Positions 1-6,874 of a stretch of DNA of 12,588 nt are shown one piece after another. How positions within the stretch are numbered: the stretch's first letter is position 1; the number at the start of each line of letters is the position of its first letter. The position numbers and the translations under genes were made by a program. The notes below the pieces were generated by a model. It did not search any database. It had not been told where the DNA came from and was given only the letters and a program-made list of their open reading frames with translations. Origin of the DNA: DATCSE01 sp036568605 (GTDB lineage Bacteria; Pseudomonadota; Gammaproteobacteria; Burkholderiales; Burkholderiaceae_C); contig DATCSE010000401.1 of NCBI GenBank assembly GCA_036568605.1, positions 1 to 12,588 on the forward strand, read 5' to 3'.

Positions 1-566
1 CCGATCGGCCGCGTGTTCAGCGCGTTGCGGTCGCGCGCCGGCAGGAAGTCGACGATCATCGGCCGCTGCAGGATGCGCGATTCGATCGGCGAGGCGCGGT
101 CCTCGAGCGCGAGGTTCACGTGACCCAGCGCGATGTACAGCTCGTCGGCGCGGCTCCAGCCCTCTTCGCCGATCACGGCCTGGTACTGCACCGTCAGCCC
201 GAGCTCCTTCGCGAAGGCCGCGGTCATCAGCACCAGCGCCAGGCAGTTGCCCGAGCGGGCATCGAAGGCCTGCGACGCGGTGCGCGTGATCGCGGCGTCG
301 TACTCGAGCTTCAGGTCGCCGTGGTACAGCGCGTCGACCAGCTGCTTGCGCCGGTCGGCCTGGCGTCCGGACCTGATCGTCTTGGTCGCGAGATAGGCGC
401 GCATCGCGTCGCTGAGCGCCAGCGGCGCGGCCGGATCGATGGTCTCGGAGGGCGCACTGAAAAGCTCGTCGTGGAACAGGTCGCCGGCCGGCGGCAGCGG
501 CGGCGGTGCACTGGCGCAGGCTGCCAGCAGCAGCGCGAGCAGGGCAGCGACGACAACGTTCTTCAT
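1..566 (-). CDS. Lipoprotein with transglutaminase-like core (3' end missing)
   Basis: The reading frame starts at an ATG at 566 and stays open to the window edge, giving 188 residues without the C-terminus. The first 17 residues form a lipoprotein signal: a short hydrophobic stretch ending in the lipobox LAAC, with Cys17 as the predicted lipidated residue. A Pro-rich linker (about 19-27) follows. The core has a Ser-Gly-Asn-Cys-Leu motif at 106-109, then a hydrophobic helix ending in ELGL. His149 (GHVN) and Asp173 (IVDFLP) lie at spacings that suit a Cys-His-Asp transglutaminase-like triad. Many proteins of this kind continue into tetratricopeptide repeats, which would lie outside the window. 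The start is supported by a strong Shine-Dalgarno sequence (GAGGAGG, complement of 571-577), four bases upstream. The role is unknown; an envelope-anchored peptidase-like or scaffold protein is plausible. Lipoprotein assignment is firm, the fold moderately so. Confidence 0.75.
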   Translation of the reverse strand, partial: MKNVVVAALLALLLAACASAPPPLPPAGDLFHDELFSAPSETIDPAAPLALSDAMRAYLATKTIRSGRQADRRKQLVDALYHGDLKLEYDAAITRTASQAFDARSGNCLALVLMTAAFAKELGLTVQYQAVIGEEGWSRADELYIALGHVNLALEDRASPIESRILQRPMIVDFLPARDRNALNTRPI

Positions 567-634
567 GGCGCCTCCTCGGAGAGCCCGAGAAGTCCATTGT
601 CCGACCGCGGCCGGCGCGCCCGCTCGGTATTTGT

Positions 635-656
635 CCCCGGCGAGTCGGCGCCGGGG
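635..656 (-). terminator. Candidate hairpin terminator downstream of prfC
   Basis: A perfect 8-base-pair GC stem (CCCCGGCG at 635-642 with CGCCGGGG at 649-656) encloses a 6-base loop. It starts 11 bases past the prfC stop codon. No T-run follows it on the minus strand, so it is not a classical intrinsic terminator. It could be a U-tract-less terminator or an mRNA 3'-end stabiliser. It also lies in the leader of the lipoprotein gene at 566, so a regulatory role there is possible. Confidence 0.4.
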
Positions 657-666
657 GCGCGTCGAC

Positions 667-2301
667 TCAGGCGTCGAGCTGCTTGTGGAACACCAGCCCC
701 GCGTGCTCGCGCAGCGCGTGGAACTTGATCTTCGGCCAGTTCTCCTGCATCGCGCGCAGCTCGCCGGCGTATTCGAGCAGCACGCAGGGCGCGTCGACCG
801 CGTCGAGCGCGACACGATGGGCGTTGCCGTCGATGAAACGCTTCAGCTCGCGCTCGCCACCGTCGGCCTCGTCGCAGGTGACCCAGCGCGCGACGTTGTA
901 GCGCGCCGCCATGATGCGCGCCTTCACGCCGTACTCGTGCTCCAGCCGGTGAGCGACGACTTCGAACTGGAGTTGGCCCACCGCGCCCAGCAGCAGCACC
1001 GAGCCGGCGACCGGCCGGAACACCTGGATCGCACCCTCCTCGCCGAGCTGCGTCAGCCCGGAGCGCAATTGTTTGGTCTTCAGCGGATCGGCGACCTCGA
1101 CGCTGCGGAACATCTCCGGCGCGAAGAACGGCAGCCCGGTGTACTGCAGCGTCTCGCCTTCGGTCAGCGTATCGCCCAGCTGCAGCACGCCGTGGTTCGG
1201 GATGCCGATGATGTCGCCGGCGAATGCCTCGTCGAGCAGCTCGCGGCGCTGGCTCAGGAACGACACCACCGTGTTCGGCCGCATCTCCTTGCCCGAGCGC
1301 GAAACGCGGATGCGCATGCCGCGCTTGAAGTGCCCGCTCGCGACCCGCACGAACGCGATCCGGTCGCGGTGCGCCGGGTCCATGTTGGCCTGGATCTTGA
1401 AGACGACGCCGGTCAGCTTGCCTTCGTCCGGCTGCACCTCGCGCTGGATCGCGTGGCGCGAGCCCGGCGGCGGCGCGAGGTCGACCAGCGCGTCCAGCAC
1501 CTCGCGCACGCCGAAGTTGTTGATCGCCGAGCCGAAGAACATCGGCGTCTGGCGCCCGGCGAGGAACTCGGCCTCGTCGAACGCCGGCGCGGCCACCTGC
1601 ACCAGCTCGATGTCGTGCGCCGCATGCGCGTAGGCATCGCCGAAGCGCTCGGCGTACACCGGGTTGGCGAGGCCCTCGATGATCTCGTCATCGTCGCGGT
1701 TCCGGTCCTCGCCCGGCACGAACACACGCATCTGCTCCTTGCGCAGGTCCATCACGCCGCCGAACAGCTTGCCCATGCCGACCGGCCAGGTGAACGGCAC
1801 GACCGCCATGCCCAGCTCGCGCTCGATCTCGTCCAGCAGCGCAAGCGGCTCCTGCACCTCGCGGTCCATCTTGTTGACGAAGGTCAGGATCGGCGTGTTG
1901 CGGGCCCGGCAGACCTGCAGCAGCCGGCGCGTCTGCGGCTCGACGCCGTTGGCCGCGTCGATCACCATCAGCGCGGCGTCGACCGCGGTCAGCACCCGGT
2001 AGGTGTCCTCCGAGAAGTCCTGGTGACCCGGCGTGTCGAGCAGGTTGATCACGCAGTCGCGGTACTCCATCTGCATCACCGACGACGCGACCGAGATGCC
2101 GCGCTGCTTCTCGATCTCCATCCAGTCCGAGGTCGCGTGCCGCGAGGCCTTGCGCGCCTTCACCGAGCCGGCGATCTGGATCGCGCCGGAGAACAGCAGC
2201 AGCTTCTCGGTCAGCGTGGTCTTGCCCGCATCGGGGTGGGAGATGATCGCGAAGGTGCGGCGGCGACGCACCTGCTGGGCCAGCGGCGTGGATTCGGACA
2301 T
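667..2301 (-). CDS. prfC: Peptide chain release factor 3 (RF3)
   Basis: RF3 is the cytoplasmic translational GTPase that recycles RF1 and RF2 from the ribosome after stop-codon hydrolysis. The 544-residue product is close to the E. coli length (529). All GTPase signatures are visible: P-loop HPDAGKTT at 22-29, switch I RGIS at 68-71, DTPGH at 89-93 and NKMD at 143-146, followed by the RF3-type domains II and III. The ATG at 2301 was chosen because the product begins MSESTPLAQQ and reaches the P-loop at the normal distance; the frame stays open much further upstream but that part resembles no RF3. No clear Shine-Dalgarno sequence precedes this ATG. The gene is divergent from the DNA glycosylase gene at 2407, with 105 bases between them, and appears to be transcribed alone. 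Nothing suggests damage or transfer. Confidence 0.97.
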   Translation of the reverse strand: MSESTPLAQQVRRRRTFAIISHPDAGKTTLTEKLLLFSGAIQIAGSVKARKASRHATSDWMEIEKQRGISVASSVMQMEYRDCVINLLDTPGHQDFSEDTYRVLTAVDAALMVIDAANGVEPQTRRLLQVCRARNTPILTFVNKMDREVQEPLALLDEIERELGMAVVPFTWPVGMGKLFGGVMDLRKEQMRVFVPGEDRNRDDDEIIEGLANPVYAERFGDAYAHAAHDIELVQVAAPAFDEAEFLAGRQTPMFFGSAINNFGVREVLDALVDLAPPPGSRHAIQREVQPDEGKLTGVVFKIQANMDPAHRDRIAFVRVASGHFKRGMRIRVSRSGKEMRPNTVVSFLSQRRELLDEAFAGDIIGIPNHGVLQLGDTLTEGETLQYTGLPFFAPEMFRSVEVADPLKTKQLRSGLTQLGEEGAIQVFRPVAGSVLLLGAVGQLQFEVVAHRLEHEYGVKARIMAARYNVARWVTCDEADGGERELKRFIDGNAHRVALDAVDAPCVLLEYAGELRAMQENWPKIKFHALREHAGLVFHKQLDA

Positions 2302-2358
2302 GACGACAACGGTGCGGCCGGTGCGCGTCCCCGCGCCCGCCGCCTTTGAAAAGCCCGG

Positions 2359-2364
2359 ATTATC
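2359..2364 (-). promoter_or_regulatory. Possible -10 element for prfC
   Basis: The minus strand reads GATAAT here, five of six matches to the sigma-70 -10 consensus, in one of the few AT-rich patches of the 105-base divergent gap (2302-2406). It would place a start of transcription about 50 bases before the prfC ATG. I see no convincing -35 element at the right spacing, so this is only a candidate. No promoter for the plus-strand glycosylase gene stands out in the same gap. Confidence 0.3.
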
Positions 2365-2406
2365 CCGCGCCGCCGGCTTCGGCGCCCTCGATGGCACACT
2401 GCGCCG

Positions 2407-3336
2407 ATGCCCGAGTTGCCCGACGTCGAGGTCTACACCGGCGCACTGCGCGAGCGGATCGTCGGCACGGTGCTGCAGCGCATACGGCTGCTGAACCCGT
2501 TCCTGCTGCGCACCGCGGTGCCGGCGATCGCCGAGGCCGAGGGGCGGCGGGTCGCCGGCATCGAGCGGCTGGGCAAGCGGGTCGTGCTCCAGTTCGATGC
2601 GGCCGGCGGCAGTAGCGGCGGCGACGAACCGTGGTTCCTCGTGATCCATCTGATGATCGCCGGGCGGCTGCGCTGGCTCGCGCCCGGCGCGAAGCTGCCG
2701 GGCAAGATCGCGCTGGCGACGTTCGAATTCTCCGGCATTGGCAGCGGCACGCTGGTCCTGACCGAAGCGGGCAGCAAGCGTCGCGCGTCCTTGCACCTGG
2801 TCGCCGGCCGCGCCGCGCTCGCGGCGCTGGACCCGGGCGGCATCGACGTGCTGACCTGCGACCTCGCCGCGTTCGCACAGCGCCTGACGAGCGAAAACCA
2901 CACGCTGAAGCGCGCGCTGACCAACCCGCGCCTGTTCAGCGGCATCGGCAACGCGTACGGCGACGAGATCCTGCACCGCGCGCGGCTTTCGCCGGTCACG
3001 CTGACCCGTGCGCTCGATGCCGACGCCACCCGGCGCCTGTTCGAGGCGACCCGTGCGACGCTGGCCGACTGGACCGAGCGCCTGCGCGCCGAAGCGGCAG
3101 AACACGGCGGCTGGCCCGACAAGGTCACCGCGTTCCACCCGGCCATGGCCGTGCACGGCCGCTACGGCCAGCCGTGCCCGGTCTGCGGCTCGCCGGTGCA
3201 ACGCATCGTGCACGCCGACAACGAAACGAACTACTGCGCGCGCTGCCAGACCGGCGGCAAGCTGCTCGCCGATCGCGCACTGTCGCGCCTGCTCAAGGCC
3301 AGCTGGCCCAAGCACATCGACGACATCGAACGATGA
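2407..3336 (+). CDS. Fpg/MutM-like formamidopyrimidine-DNA glycosylase, variant zinc finger
   Basis: This is a bifunctional DNA glycosylase/AP lyase of base-excision repair, expected to remove oxidised purines. The mature N-terminus PELPDVE has the nucleophile Pro2 and catalytic Glu3. Lys57 (GKRVV) corresponds to Lys56 of E. coli Fpg. HLMIAGRLRW (81-90) and GIGNAYGDE (179-187), containing Asn182 of the helix-two-turn-helix, are also typical. A C-terminal zinc finger uses Cys257, Cys260, Cys277 and Cys280. Two points differ from E. coli Fpg: the product has 309 residues instead of about 269, with a tail of some 29 residues after the finger, and the finger reads HADNETNYC, where the conserved Arg that contacts DNA (in HAQRATFYC) aligns with Asn272. 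It may therefore be an Fpg-family subgroup with altered lesion choice rather than orthodox MutM. The stop lies 9 bases from that of the convergent EEP gene. Confidence 0.92.
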   Translation: MPELPDVEVYTGALRERIVGTVLQRIRLLNPFLLRTAVPAIAEAEGRRVAGIERLGKRVVLQFDAAGGSSGGDEPWFLVIHLMIAGRLRWLAPGAKLPGKIALATFEFSGIGSGTLVLTEAGSKRRASLHLVAGRAALAALDPGGIDVLTCDLAAFAQRLTSENHTLKRALTNPRLFSGIGNAYGDEILHRARLSPVTLTRALDADATRRLFEATRATLADWTERLRAEAAEHGGWPDKVTAFHPAMAVHGRYGQPCPVCGSPVQRIVHADNETNYCARCQTGGKLLADRALSRLLKASWPKHIDDIER

Positions 3337-3345
3337 CGCCGACGC

Positions 3346-4407
3346 TCAGCGCCGCTCGCGCCTGAGCAGCAGGTCGGCGATCACCGGCCGGTGCTCCGAG
3401 CCGTCCTTGCCGCCGGCGTACGCGCCGACGACGCCGATCTCCGGGCTCACGAGGATGTGGTCGATGCGCAGGAACGAGATGCCCAGCCGCAGCGAATGCC
3501 CGAGCGTGTAGCCGTAGCCGAAGCCGGCACTGGAGAACGCATCGCGCAGGTTGCGTGCCAGCAGCGTGCGGATCACCGGCGAGGTTTCGGGCGCGTTCAG
3601 GTCACCCGCGACGATCAGCGGGCGTGGCCGGGGCGAGGCAGCGATGTCGGCCGCCAACTTGCGCGATTGCGCGAGCCGGTCGTCGAAGTTGCGCTGCCAG
3701 TCCTCGATGCCGTCGGGCCCCTCGCGTCGCGCCGCGTTGAGCCCTATGCGCGGCGACAGCAGATGCGCGGTCACGAGGTCGACTTCGACGCCGTCGGCCA
3801 GCACCGTGCAACGCACGTAGCGATGCGGCTGGCCGCGGAACGACAGATCGCCCAGATGGCAATCGCGCAGCGGATGGCGGCTGACGACGACGTACTGGTC
3901 GCGCGCATACACGTGGCGCCCCGCGAACAGCGACTCGGCCACCGGGGTCAGGTCATTCGCAACACGGTGCTTGCCGTCGCTGAGCGCCCAGGCGTCCTGC
4001 ATCACGAGCAGGTCGGGCTGGCGCTGTTCGATTTCGCGCATCAGCGCATCGGCGATCAGCGGTTCGGTGTCGGCACGGTAGGCCTTGATGTTGTAGGTCA
4101 TCATGCGCAGCGGCACCGAGCCCGCGTCGGCGCGGCCGATCACGAGGCCCATGATGACCGTGACGATCAGCAGCAGCGCACTCGCCGCGACGACACGCCA
4201 GGCCCAGCCCAGCCGCCACGACAACACGAGCGTGAACAGCGCCGGCGCGAGGAACGCCGGGTACGGCACGTACTGCAACAGCTCCAGCCACCACGAACCG
4301 AGCGGCTCGCTGCGGTAGGCGATCGCGAGCAGCGCCGCCGGCAGCGCGACGAGCAGCACCGCGAGCCGCGCGAACCAGGCGGACCACGACCGCGGCATCG
4401 CGATCAC
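3346..4407 (-). CDS. Membrane-anchored endonuclease/exonuclease/phosphatase (EEP) family protein
   Basis: The 353-residue product has three predicted membrane segments (about 14-31, 50-68, 72-91) followed by an EEP catalytic domain (about 99-350). This fold hydrolyses phosphodiester or phosphomonoester bonds in nucleic acids, phospholipids or inositol phosphates using a divalent metal. Visible motifs are TYNIKAY (Asn106), MQDAW (Asp138), TAHL (His215), GDLNAP (Asp269, Asn271), RIDHILVS (Asp316, His317) and SEHRP (His339). Asp138 stands where EEP enzymes usually carry a metal-binding Glu, a conservative swap. The start chosen is a GTG at 4407, because it makes a 4-base GTGA overlap with the stop of the upstream DJ-1 gene; an in-frame ATG at 4398 is an alternative. 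The domain probably faces the periplasm if both termini follow the usual topology, but this is inference. The substrate is unknown. Confidence 0.88.
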   Translation of the reverse strand: MIAMPRSWSAWFARLAVLLVALPAALLAIAYRSEPLGSWWLELLQYVPYPAFLAPALFTLVLSWRLGWAWRVVAASALLLIVTVIMGLVIGRADAGSVPLRMMTYNIKAYRADTEPLIADALMREIEQRQPDLLVMQDAWALSDGKHRVANDLTPVAESLFAGRHVYARDQYVVVSRHPLRDCHLGDLSFRGQPHRYVRCTVLADGVEVDLVTAHLLSPRIGLNAARREGPDGIEDWQRNFDDRLAQSRKLAADIAASPRPRPLIVAGDLNAPETSPVIRTLLARNLRDAFSSAGFGYGYTLGHSLRLGISFLRIDHILVSPEIGVVGAYAGGKDGSEHRPVIADLLLRRERR

Positions 4408-5045
4408 CGCGAGGGCGACGCTGCGCCGCCGCCGGACGGCGCGCGCGGCGGCACGAACGGCCGGACGGCCGCCAGCAGCCGCTCGACATACGCCTCCTTC
4501 TCGCCGACCGGCGCCGCGTAGAGCAGCGCCTGGGTCGCCGCCGCTTCACCGGCGCCGCGCAGCATCAGCCAGGCGGCGAGGTACTGCGACGCGAGGCTGC
4601 CGCCCGCGGTCGCGACGGGCCCGCGGGCATGGAACGGCGCATCCTGCACGCGCACGCCGGCCTCGATCAGCCAGGGCTTGGTCGCCAGATCGGTGCAGGC
4701 CGGCATGTCCGCAAGCAATCCGAGCCGCGCGAGCAGCAGTGCGCCCGAGCACTGCGCGCCGATGAGCTGGCGCAGCGGGTCGAGCTGCAGCCGGTCGAGC
4801 AGCGCGCTGTTCTCGGCGATCGCACGGGTGTAGATGCCGCTGCCGAACAGCACCGCGTCGGCCTCGTTCGCGAACTCGAGCGGCTGCTGCGCGGTCACGG
4901 TCACCCCGTTCATCGACGTGACCTGCGCGCTCGGGCTCGCGATCTCGGCCTTCCAGCCGTTCGCTTTCAGATGGTTCAGCAGGCCGAGCGCGATGAACGA
5001 GTCCAGCTCGTTGTAGCCGTCGAAGGTGACGATCGCGATGCGCAT
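4404..5045 (-). CDS. DJ-1/PfpI family protein
   Basis: The 213-residue product is a DJ-1/PfpI (class I glutamine amidotransferase-like) protein. It starts MRIAIVTFDG, the typical first strand, and continues with YNELD, where Glu13 may be the acidic residue that pairs with the nucleophile. The nucleophile-elbow motif is IGAQCSGALLLARLGLL, with Cys99 as the expected reactive cysteine. Members include deglycase-like or chaperone-like stress proteins, proteases, isocyanide hydratases and regulator sensor domains, so the exact activity cannot be named. No DNA-binding domain is attached, which excludes a GlxA-type regulator. The ATG at 5045 was chosen because it gives the canonical N-terminus; the frame is open far upstream but that overlaps dps. 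The gene follows dps by 38 bases and overlaps the EEP gene by 4, so the three probably form one transcript. The Pro/Gly/Ala/Ser-rich C-terminus looks disordered. Confidence 0.9.
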   Translation of the reverse strand: MRIAIVTFDGYNELDSFIALGLLNHLKANGWKAEIASPSAQVTSMNGVTVTAQQPLEFANEADAVLFGSGIYTRAIAENSALLDRLQLDPLRQLIGAQCSGALLLARLGLLADMPACTDLATKPWLIEAGVRVQDAPFHARGPVATAGGSLASQYLAAWLMLRGAGEAAATQALLYAAPVGEKEAYVERLLAAVRPFVPPRAPSGGGAASPSR

Positions 5046-5083
5046 GCCAATGCGTGCGGCGCGGTCCCGGGGCCGAGTCTTTC

Positions 5084-5599
5084 TCAGTCCTCCAGCAGGG
5101 ACCGCAGCATCCAGGCCGTCTTCTCGTGGATGTCGAGGCGCTGCGTCAGCAGATCGGCGGTCGGCTGGTCGTTCGCGCCTTCGGCGATCGGGAACACGCC
5201 GCGCGCAGTGCGCGCCACCGCCTCGTGGCCGGCGACCAGGGCCTGCACCATGTCCAGCGCCTTCGGTGGCGTGGCGGGCGCATCCTTGATCGACGCCAGC
5301 GCGCCGAACTGGGCATACGAGCCGGGGGCCGCATGGCCCAGCGCGCGGATGCGCTCGGCGATCGGGTCGACCGCGTTCCACAGCTCGGTGTACTGCGTCA
5401 TGAACATCTGATGCAGCGTGTTGAACATCGGCCCGGTCACGTTCCAGTGGAAGTTGTGGGTCGTCAGGTACAGCGTGTACGTGTCGGCCAGCAGCTTCGA
5501 GAGTCCGCCGGCGATCGCCGCGCGGTCCTTCTCGCTGATGCCGATCTGCACCGCAGACTGTTTCGCGCCTTGCTTGTTGTCGTTGCCCTTCTTGGCCAT
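5084..5599 (-). CDS. dps: Dps family DNA-binding/ferritin-like protein
   Basis: Dps proteins form 12-subunit cages that oxidise and store iron and shield DNA in starved or oxidatively stressed cells. The 171-residue product has a Lys-rich N-terminal tail (1-14), which in Dps proteins can bind DNA, and a four-helix ferritin-like core. The ferroxidase region aligns with E. coli Dps with the same numbering: His51 (HWNVTG), His63 (LHQMF), Asp78 and Glu82 (AVDPIAER). The fifth ligand, E. coli Asp67, is Met67 here. The start at 5599 has GGAG about ten bases upstream. It is the first gene of a probable dps, DJ-1, EEP transcript, which suggests a shared stress role. The 155 bases upstream should hold the promoter; TACAGT on the minus strand near 5630 is a weak -10 candidate without a clear -35. 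No OxyR site was recognised. Confidence 0.95.
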   Translation of the reverse strand: MAKKGNDNKQGAKQSAVQIGISEKDRAAIAGGLSKLLADTYTLYLTTHNFHWNVTGPMFNTLHQMFMTQYTELWNAVDPIAERIRALGHAAPGSYAQFGALASIKDAPATPPKALDMVQALVAGHEAVARTARGVFPIAEGANDQPTADLLTQRLDIHEKTAWMLRSLLED

Positions 5600-5754
5600 G
5601 CGATGTGCTCCGGTGGGTTTGAGGCACTACTGTAGCGAACCGCGACGGGCGGGGTGATTCGCGGGGCATCGCGGCGCTCCGGACCACCGCGAGCGAGCAC
5701 CCCATCGGCTCGTACCGCGGCGCACCGCGCGTGTACGTCACCCGTTCACGCCGC
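5600..5754. other. Intergenic region between the LysR gene and dps
   Basis: This 155-base gap separates the stop of the LysR gene from the start of dps, both on the minus strand. It must hold the dps promoter and possibly the end of the LysR transcript. A small GC hairpin (CGCGG 5716-5720 with CCGCG 5725-5729) is visible but has no T-run. I see no open reading frame with recognisable similarity, no repeat and no RNA gene in it. Confidence 0.5.
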
Positions 5755-6663
5755 TCAACCCGGCCCGTCGCGCCGCAGGCTGTTGCCCAGCGCCGTCTTG
5801 CGTATGACCACCGCGAACGACTGCACCGGCACGGCCTTCTCGTCGCCCTGGCGCCAGAGGATGCCGGGCGTGCGGATCGGCGTCGGGCTCTCGAGCGGAA
5901 TCATCTGCAGCCCCGACATCGCCGCCGGCACCGCGTTGATCGCGGCGATCGCCGCGATCTGCGTGCGCAGCACCAGGCCCAGCATCGGCGCGATCGTCGA
6001 CATCTCGGCGGCGACGATGGGCTCGGCGCCGCTCGCCTTGAAGCATTCGTCCAGCATCTGACGGGTCGCGAAATGGCCAGGCAGCAGCACCAGGCGCTGC
6101 CGGTGCAGCTCGACCATGCGGATGCGCTTGCGCCCGGCGAACGGATGCGTGTCGGAGACGACCAGCACCATCTCCTCGTTGTACAGCGGCTCGAACCACA
6201 GGTCGGTGGCACCGGTCGGGCGATACGCGATGCCGATGTCCAGCTCGCCGGCACGCAGCTTCGCACCGATCTGATCGGCCGACAGTTCCTCGACCCTCAC
6301 CCGCACGGTCGGGTGGCGCGCCAGGAACAGCGCGACGCATTCCGGGATCAGCCCGATGTTGAAGGTATGCGTCGCCCCGATCCGCACTTCGCCGGTCAGC
6401 CCGCTGCCGGCGGGCTTGAGCATCGCGAGGCCGAGGTCCACCTCCTTCAGCGCGCGCGTCGCGAACGCGAGGAACAGCTCGCCCGCTTCGGTCGTCACGA
6501 CCTTCTTGCCGATGCGATCGAACAAGGGCTGGCCGACCTCCTCTTCGAGCTGGCGGATCTGATGCGACAGCGTCGATTGCGTGACGTGGACGCGCTCGGC
6601 CGCGCGCGTGAAGCTCAGGCACTCGGCCAGGCTGACGAAGTACCGGAGGTGCCGGAGCTCCAT
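5755..6663 (-). CDS. LysR-family transcriptional regulator, CynR-like
   Basis: The 302-residue product has the normal LysR length. An N-terminal winged helix-turn-helix (about 1-60; AAERVHVTQSTLSHQIRQLE at 21-40) precedes a two-lobed effector-binding domain (about 90-290) that opens with GEVRIGATHTFNIGLIP. The opening MELRHLRYF and the start of the effector domain resemble CynR-type members, but the effector cannot be named. The ATG at 6663 is the standard LysR start and has GGGAG (complement of 6668-6672) four bases upstream; the frame is open further upstream but those codons would run into the divergent dioxygenase gene. Divergent orientation to the operon at 6875 is the classical LysR arrangement, so this protein most likely controls that operon and itself from the 211-base region between them, which contains long inverted repeats. 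Confidence 0.94.
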   Translation of the reverse strand: MELRHLRYFVSLAECLSFTRAAERVHVTQSTLSHQIRQLEEEVGQPLFDRIGKKVVTTEAGELFLAFATRALKEVDLGLAMLKPAGSGLTGEVRIGATHTFNIGLIPECVALFLARHPTVRVRVEELSADQIGAKLRAGELDIGIAYRPTGATDLWFEPLYNEEMVLVVSDTHPFAGRKRIRMVELHRQRLVLLPGHFATRQMLDECFKASGAEPIVAAEMSTIAPMLGLVLRTQIAAIAAINAVPAAMSGLQMIPLESPTPIRTPGILWRQGDEKAVPVQSFAVVIRKTALGNSLRRDGPG

Positions 6664-6704
6664 ACGACTCCCGGAGACAGGCAGACGATGCAATCGATGA
6701 TGAA

Positions 6705-6754
6705 GCCGATCCGACCATCGTTCGTCTCCATGAAAACCCGATGGTCGAATCGAC
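6705..6754. repeat. Imperfect 16-base inverted repeat in the divergent control region
   Basis: The arm at 6705-6720 and the arm at 6739-6754 are reverse complements at 14 of 16 positions, with a perfect 9-base core (CGACCATCG at 6712-6720 against CGATGGTCG at 6739-6747) and an 18-base spacer. The position, between the LysR gene and the operon it probably controls, suggests regulator half-sites. A cruciform or an unrelated repeat cannot be excluded. The right arm overlaps the palindrome at 6749-6772. Confidence 0.6.
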
Positions 6755-6772
6755 GCGATCGATCGAGTCGAT
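6749..6772. promoter_or_regulatory. 24-base near-perfect palindrome, candidate LysR operator
   Basis: Eleven of the twelve base pairs across the centre at 6760/6761 are complementary (only 6755/6766 fails). The core is CGATCGATCG (6756-6765), with outer arms ATCGAC and GTCGAT. It lies about 49-72 bases upstream of the transcription start inferred for the dioxygenase operon, where LysR activators usually have their main recognition site. It is centred between two bases, so it does not fit a symmetric T-N11-A box. Operator function is inferred. Confidence 0.6.
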
Positions 6773-6785
6773 GGGAATTGATCAT

Positions 6786-6814
6786 TTGTCGGGGCCGGGC
6801 CGGCGCCGTATCGT
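6786..6814 (+). promoter_or_regulatory. Candidate sigma-70 promoter for the dioxygenase operon
   Basis: TTGTCG (6786-6791) and TATCGT (6809-6814) each match four of six consensus bases and are separated by the ideal 17 bases. The predicted start of transcription would be near 6821, giving a leader of about 54 bases before the ATG at 6875. Weak hexamers fit a promoter that needs an activator, such as the divergent LysR protein. The match is modest and could be chance. Confidence 0.4.
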
Positions 6815-6874
6815 GCCCCCATCACAGCTGCGCCGGCGAGCGACTCCGCCGCACCGGCGCGCCAGGAGACAGGC

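Noticed and set aside
439..2349. A plus-strand open frame of 636 codons opposite prfC
   Set aside because: It mirrors prfC codon by codon, contains no recognisable domain and is dominated by Arg, His, Leu and Val as expected for an antisense shadow.
2302..3315. An upstream in-frame extension of prfC by 338 codons
   Set aside because: RF3 begins about 20 residues before its P-loop, which fits the ATG at 2301. The extension overlaps the glycosylase gene and resembles no translation factor.
5712..5736. A short GC-rich hairpin as a terminator for the LysR gene
   Set aside because: The stem is only five pairs, has no T-run on the minus strand and is expected by chance in such GC-rich sequence.
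6664..6874. A canonical T-N11-A LysR box as operator
   Set aside because: Both strong dyads are centred between two bases, which does not allow a symmetric T-N11-A; other T-N11-A matches are too common by chance to call.
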